From Sphingomonas leidyi (GTDB taxonomy: Bacteria; Pseudomonadota; Alphaproteobacteria; Sphingomonadales; Sphingomonadaceae), in contig NZ_JAASQV010000001.1 of NCBI RefSeq assembly GCF_011761945.1, positions 744,001-808,000 of the forward strand: a stretch of DNA of 64,000 bases, in the 5' to 3' direction. Below the pieces are notes generated by a model. The model had not been told where the DNA came from, searched no databases, and saw nothing but the letters and a program-made list of their open reading frames with translations. Positions 63,880-64,000 of the stretch are shown in pieces; the first letter of the stretch is position 1; every line of letters starts with the position of its first letter. The position numbers and the translations under genes are program-made.

Positions 63880-64000
63880 CCCGATGAGGACGAGGACCAG
63901 CTAGGACCAGAAGGGGTGATGGGTGAGAAAATATGAAATTGCCGAGAGGATGACCATGGCGGACCTTGTCGGGGGAAGGGAGCCGGTGCCGTACGTCGTG

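Overview
The window reads as a chromosomal segment of a GC-rich alphaproteobacterium of the sphingomonad type (Sphingomonas or a close relative). This is inferred from four things: the housekeeping gene order (gatA/gatB, tig, clpP-clpX, lon, hupB), three large TonB-dependent receptors, tRNA genes that encode their own CCA ends, and an ECF41 sigma factor module. No species can be named from the sequence alone. There is no prophage, insertion sequence, CRISPR array or origin.

1-6.5 kb: the end of gatA, a small ORF broken by an in-frame TAG, gatB, a lipoprotein coupled to a divergent fatty acid desaturase, an ArsR-type regulator facing it across a perfect 12-bp inverted repeat, a cyclophilin, and a Crp/Fnr regulator preceded by two overlapping tiny genes. 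6.4-28.5 kb: tRNA-Leu and tig, then the usually compact protease cluster (clpP, clpX, lon, hupB) spread out by other genes. These are a glycosyltransferase, a TonB receptor, a two-component system, a short-chain reductase, an NCS1 permease, a methyltransferase and two tandem M1 aminopeptidases. tRNA-Val and a strong terminator close this part.

28.6-41.8 kb: periplasmic and outer-membrane functions. They include an M13 peptidase, a subclass B3 metallo-beta-lactamase with Glu in place of the first zinc histidine, an EamA transporter, an amidohydrolase, a beta-helix lipoprotein paired with a second TonB receptor, and a prolyl 4-hydroxylase-like enzyme behind a triple 19-bp repeat. An orphan GspE/PilB-like protein here has lost its key ATPase residues. 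The divergent promoter between the beta-lactamase and the EamA gene has been tandemly duplicated, leaving fragments of both genes.

41.7-54.5 kb: tRNA-His, an amino acid dehydrogenase, an ECF41 sigma factor with its carboxymuconolactone decarboxylase partner and a matching promoter, a tightly overlapping cytochrome c maturation operon (ccmCDEFGH plus a TPR protein, no ccmAB), alanine dehydrogenase with an Lrp-type regulator, the potassium transporter kup with a 2H-phosphoesterase, and tRNA-Met.

54.6-64 kb: a LytTR regulator facing a third TonB receptor, which is followed by a 64-residue protein. Converging on these is an operon in which an MgtA-type P-type ATPase, a 98-residue protein, a FixL-like kinase and a FixJ-like regulator all overlap by a few bases. 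The window ends in a membrane protein gene whose likely N-terminus is cut off by a second in-frame TAG.
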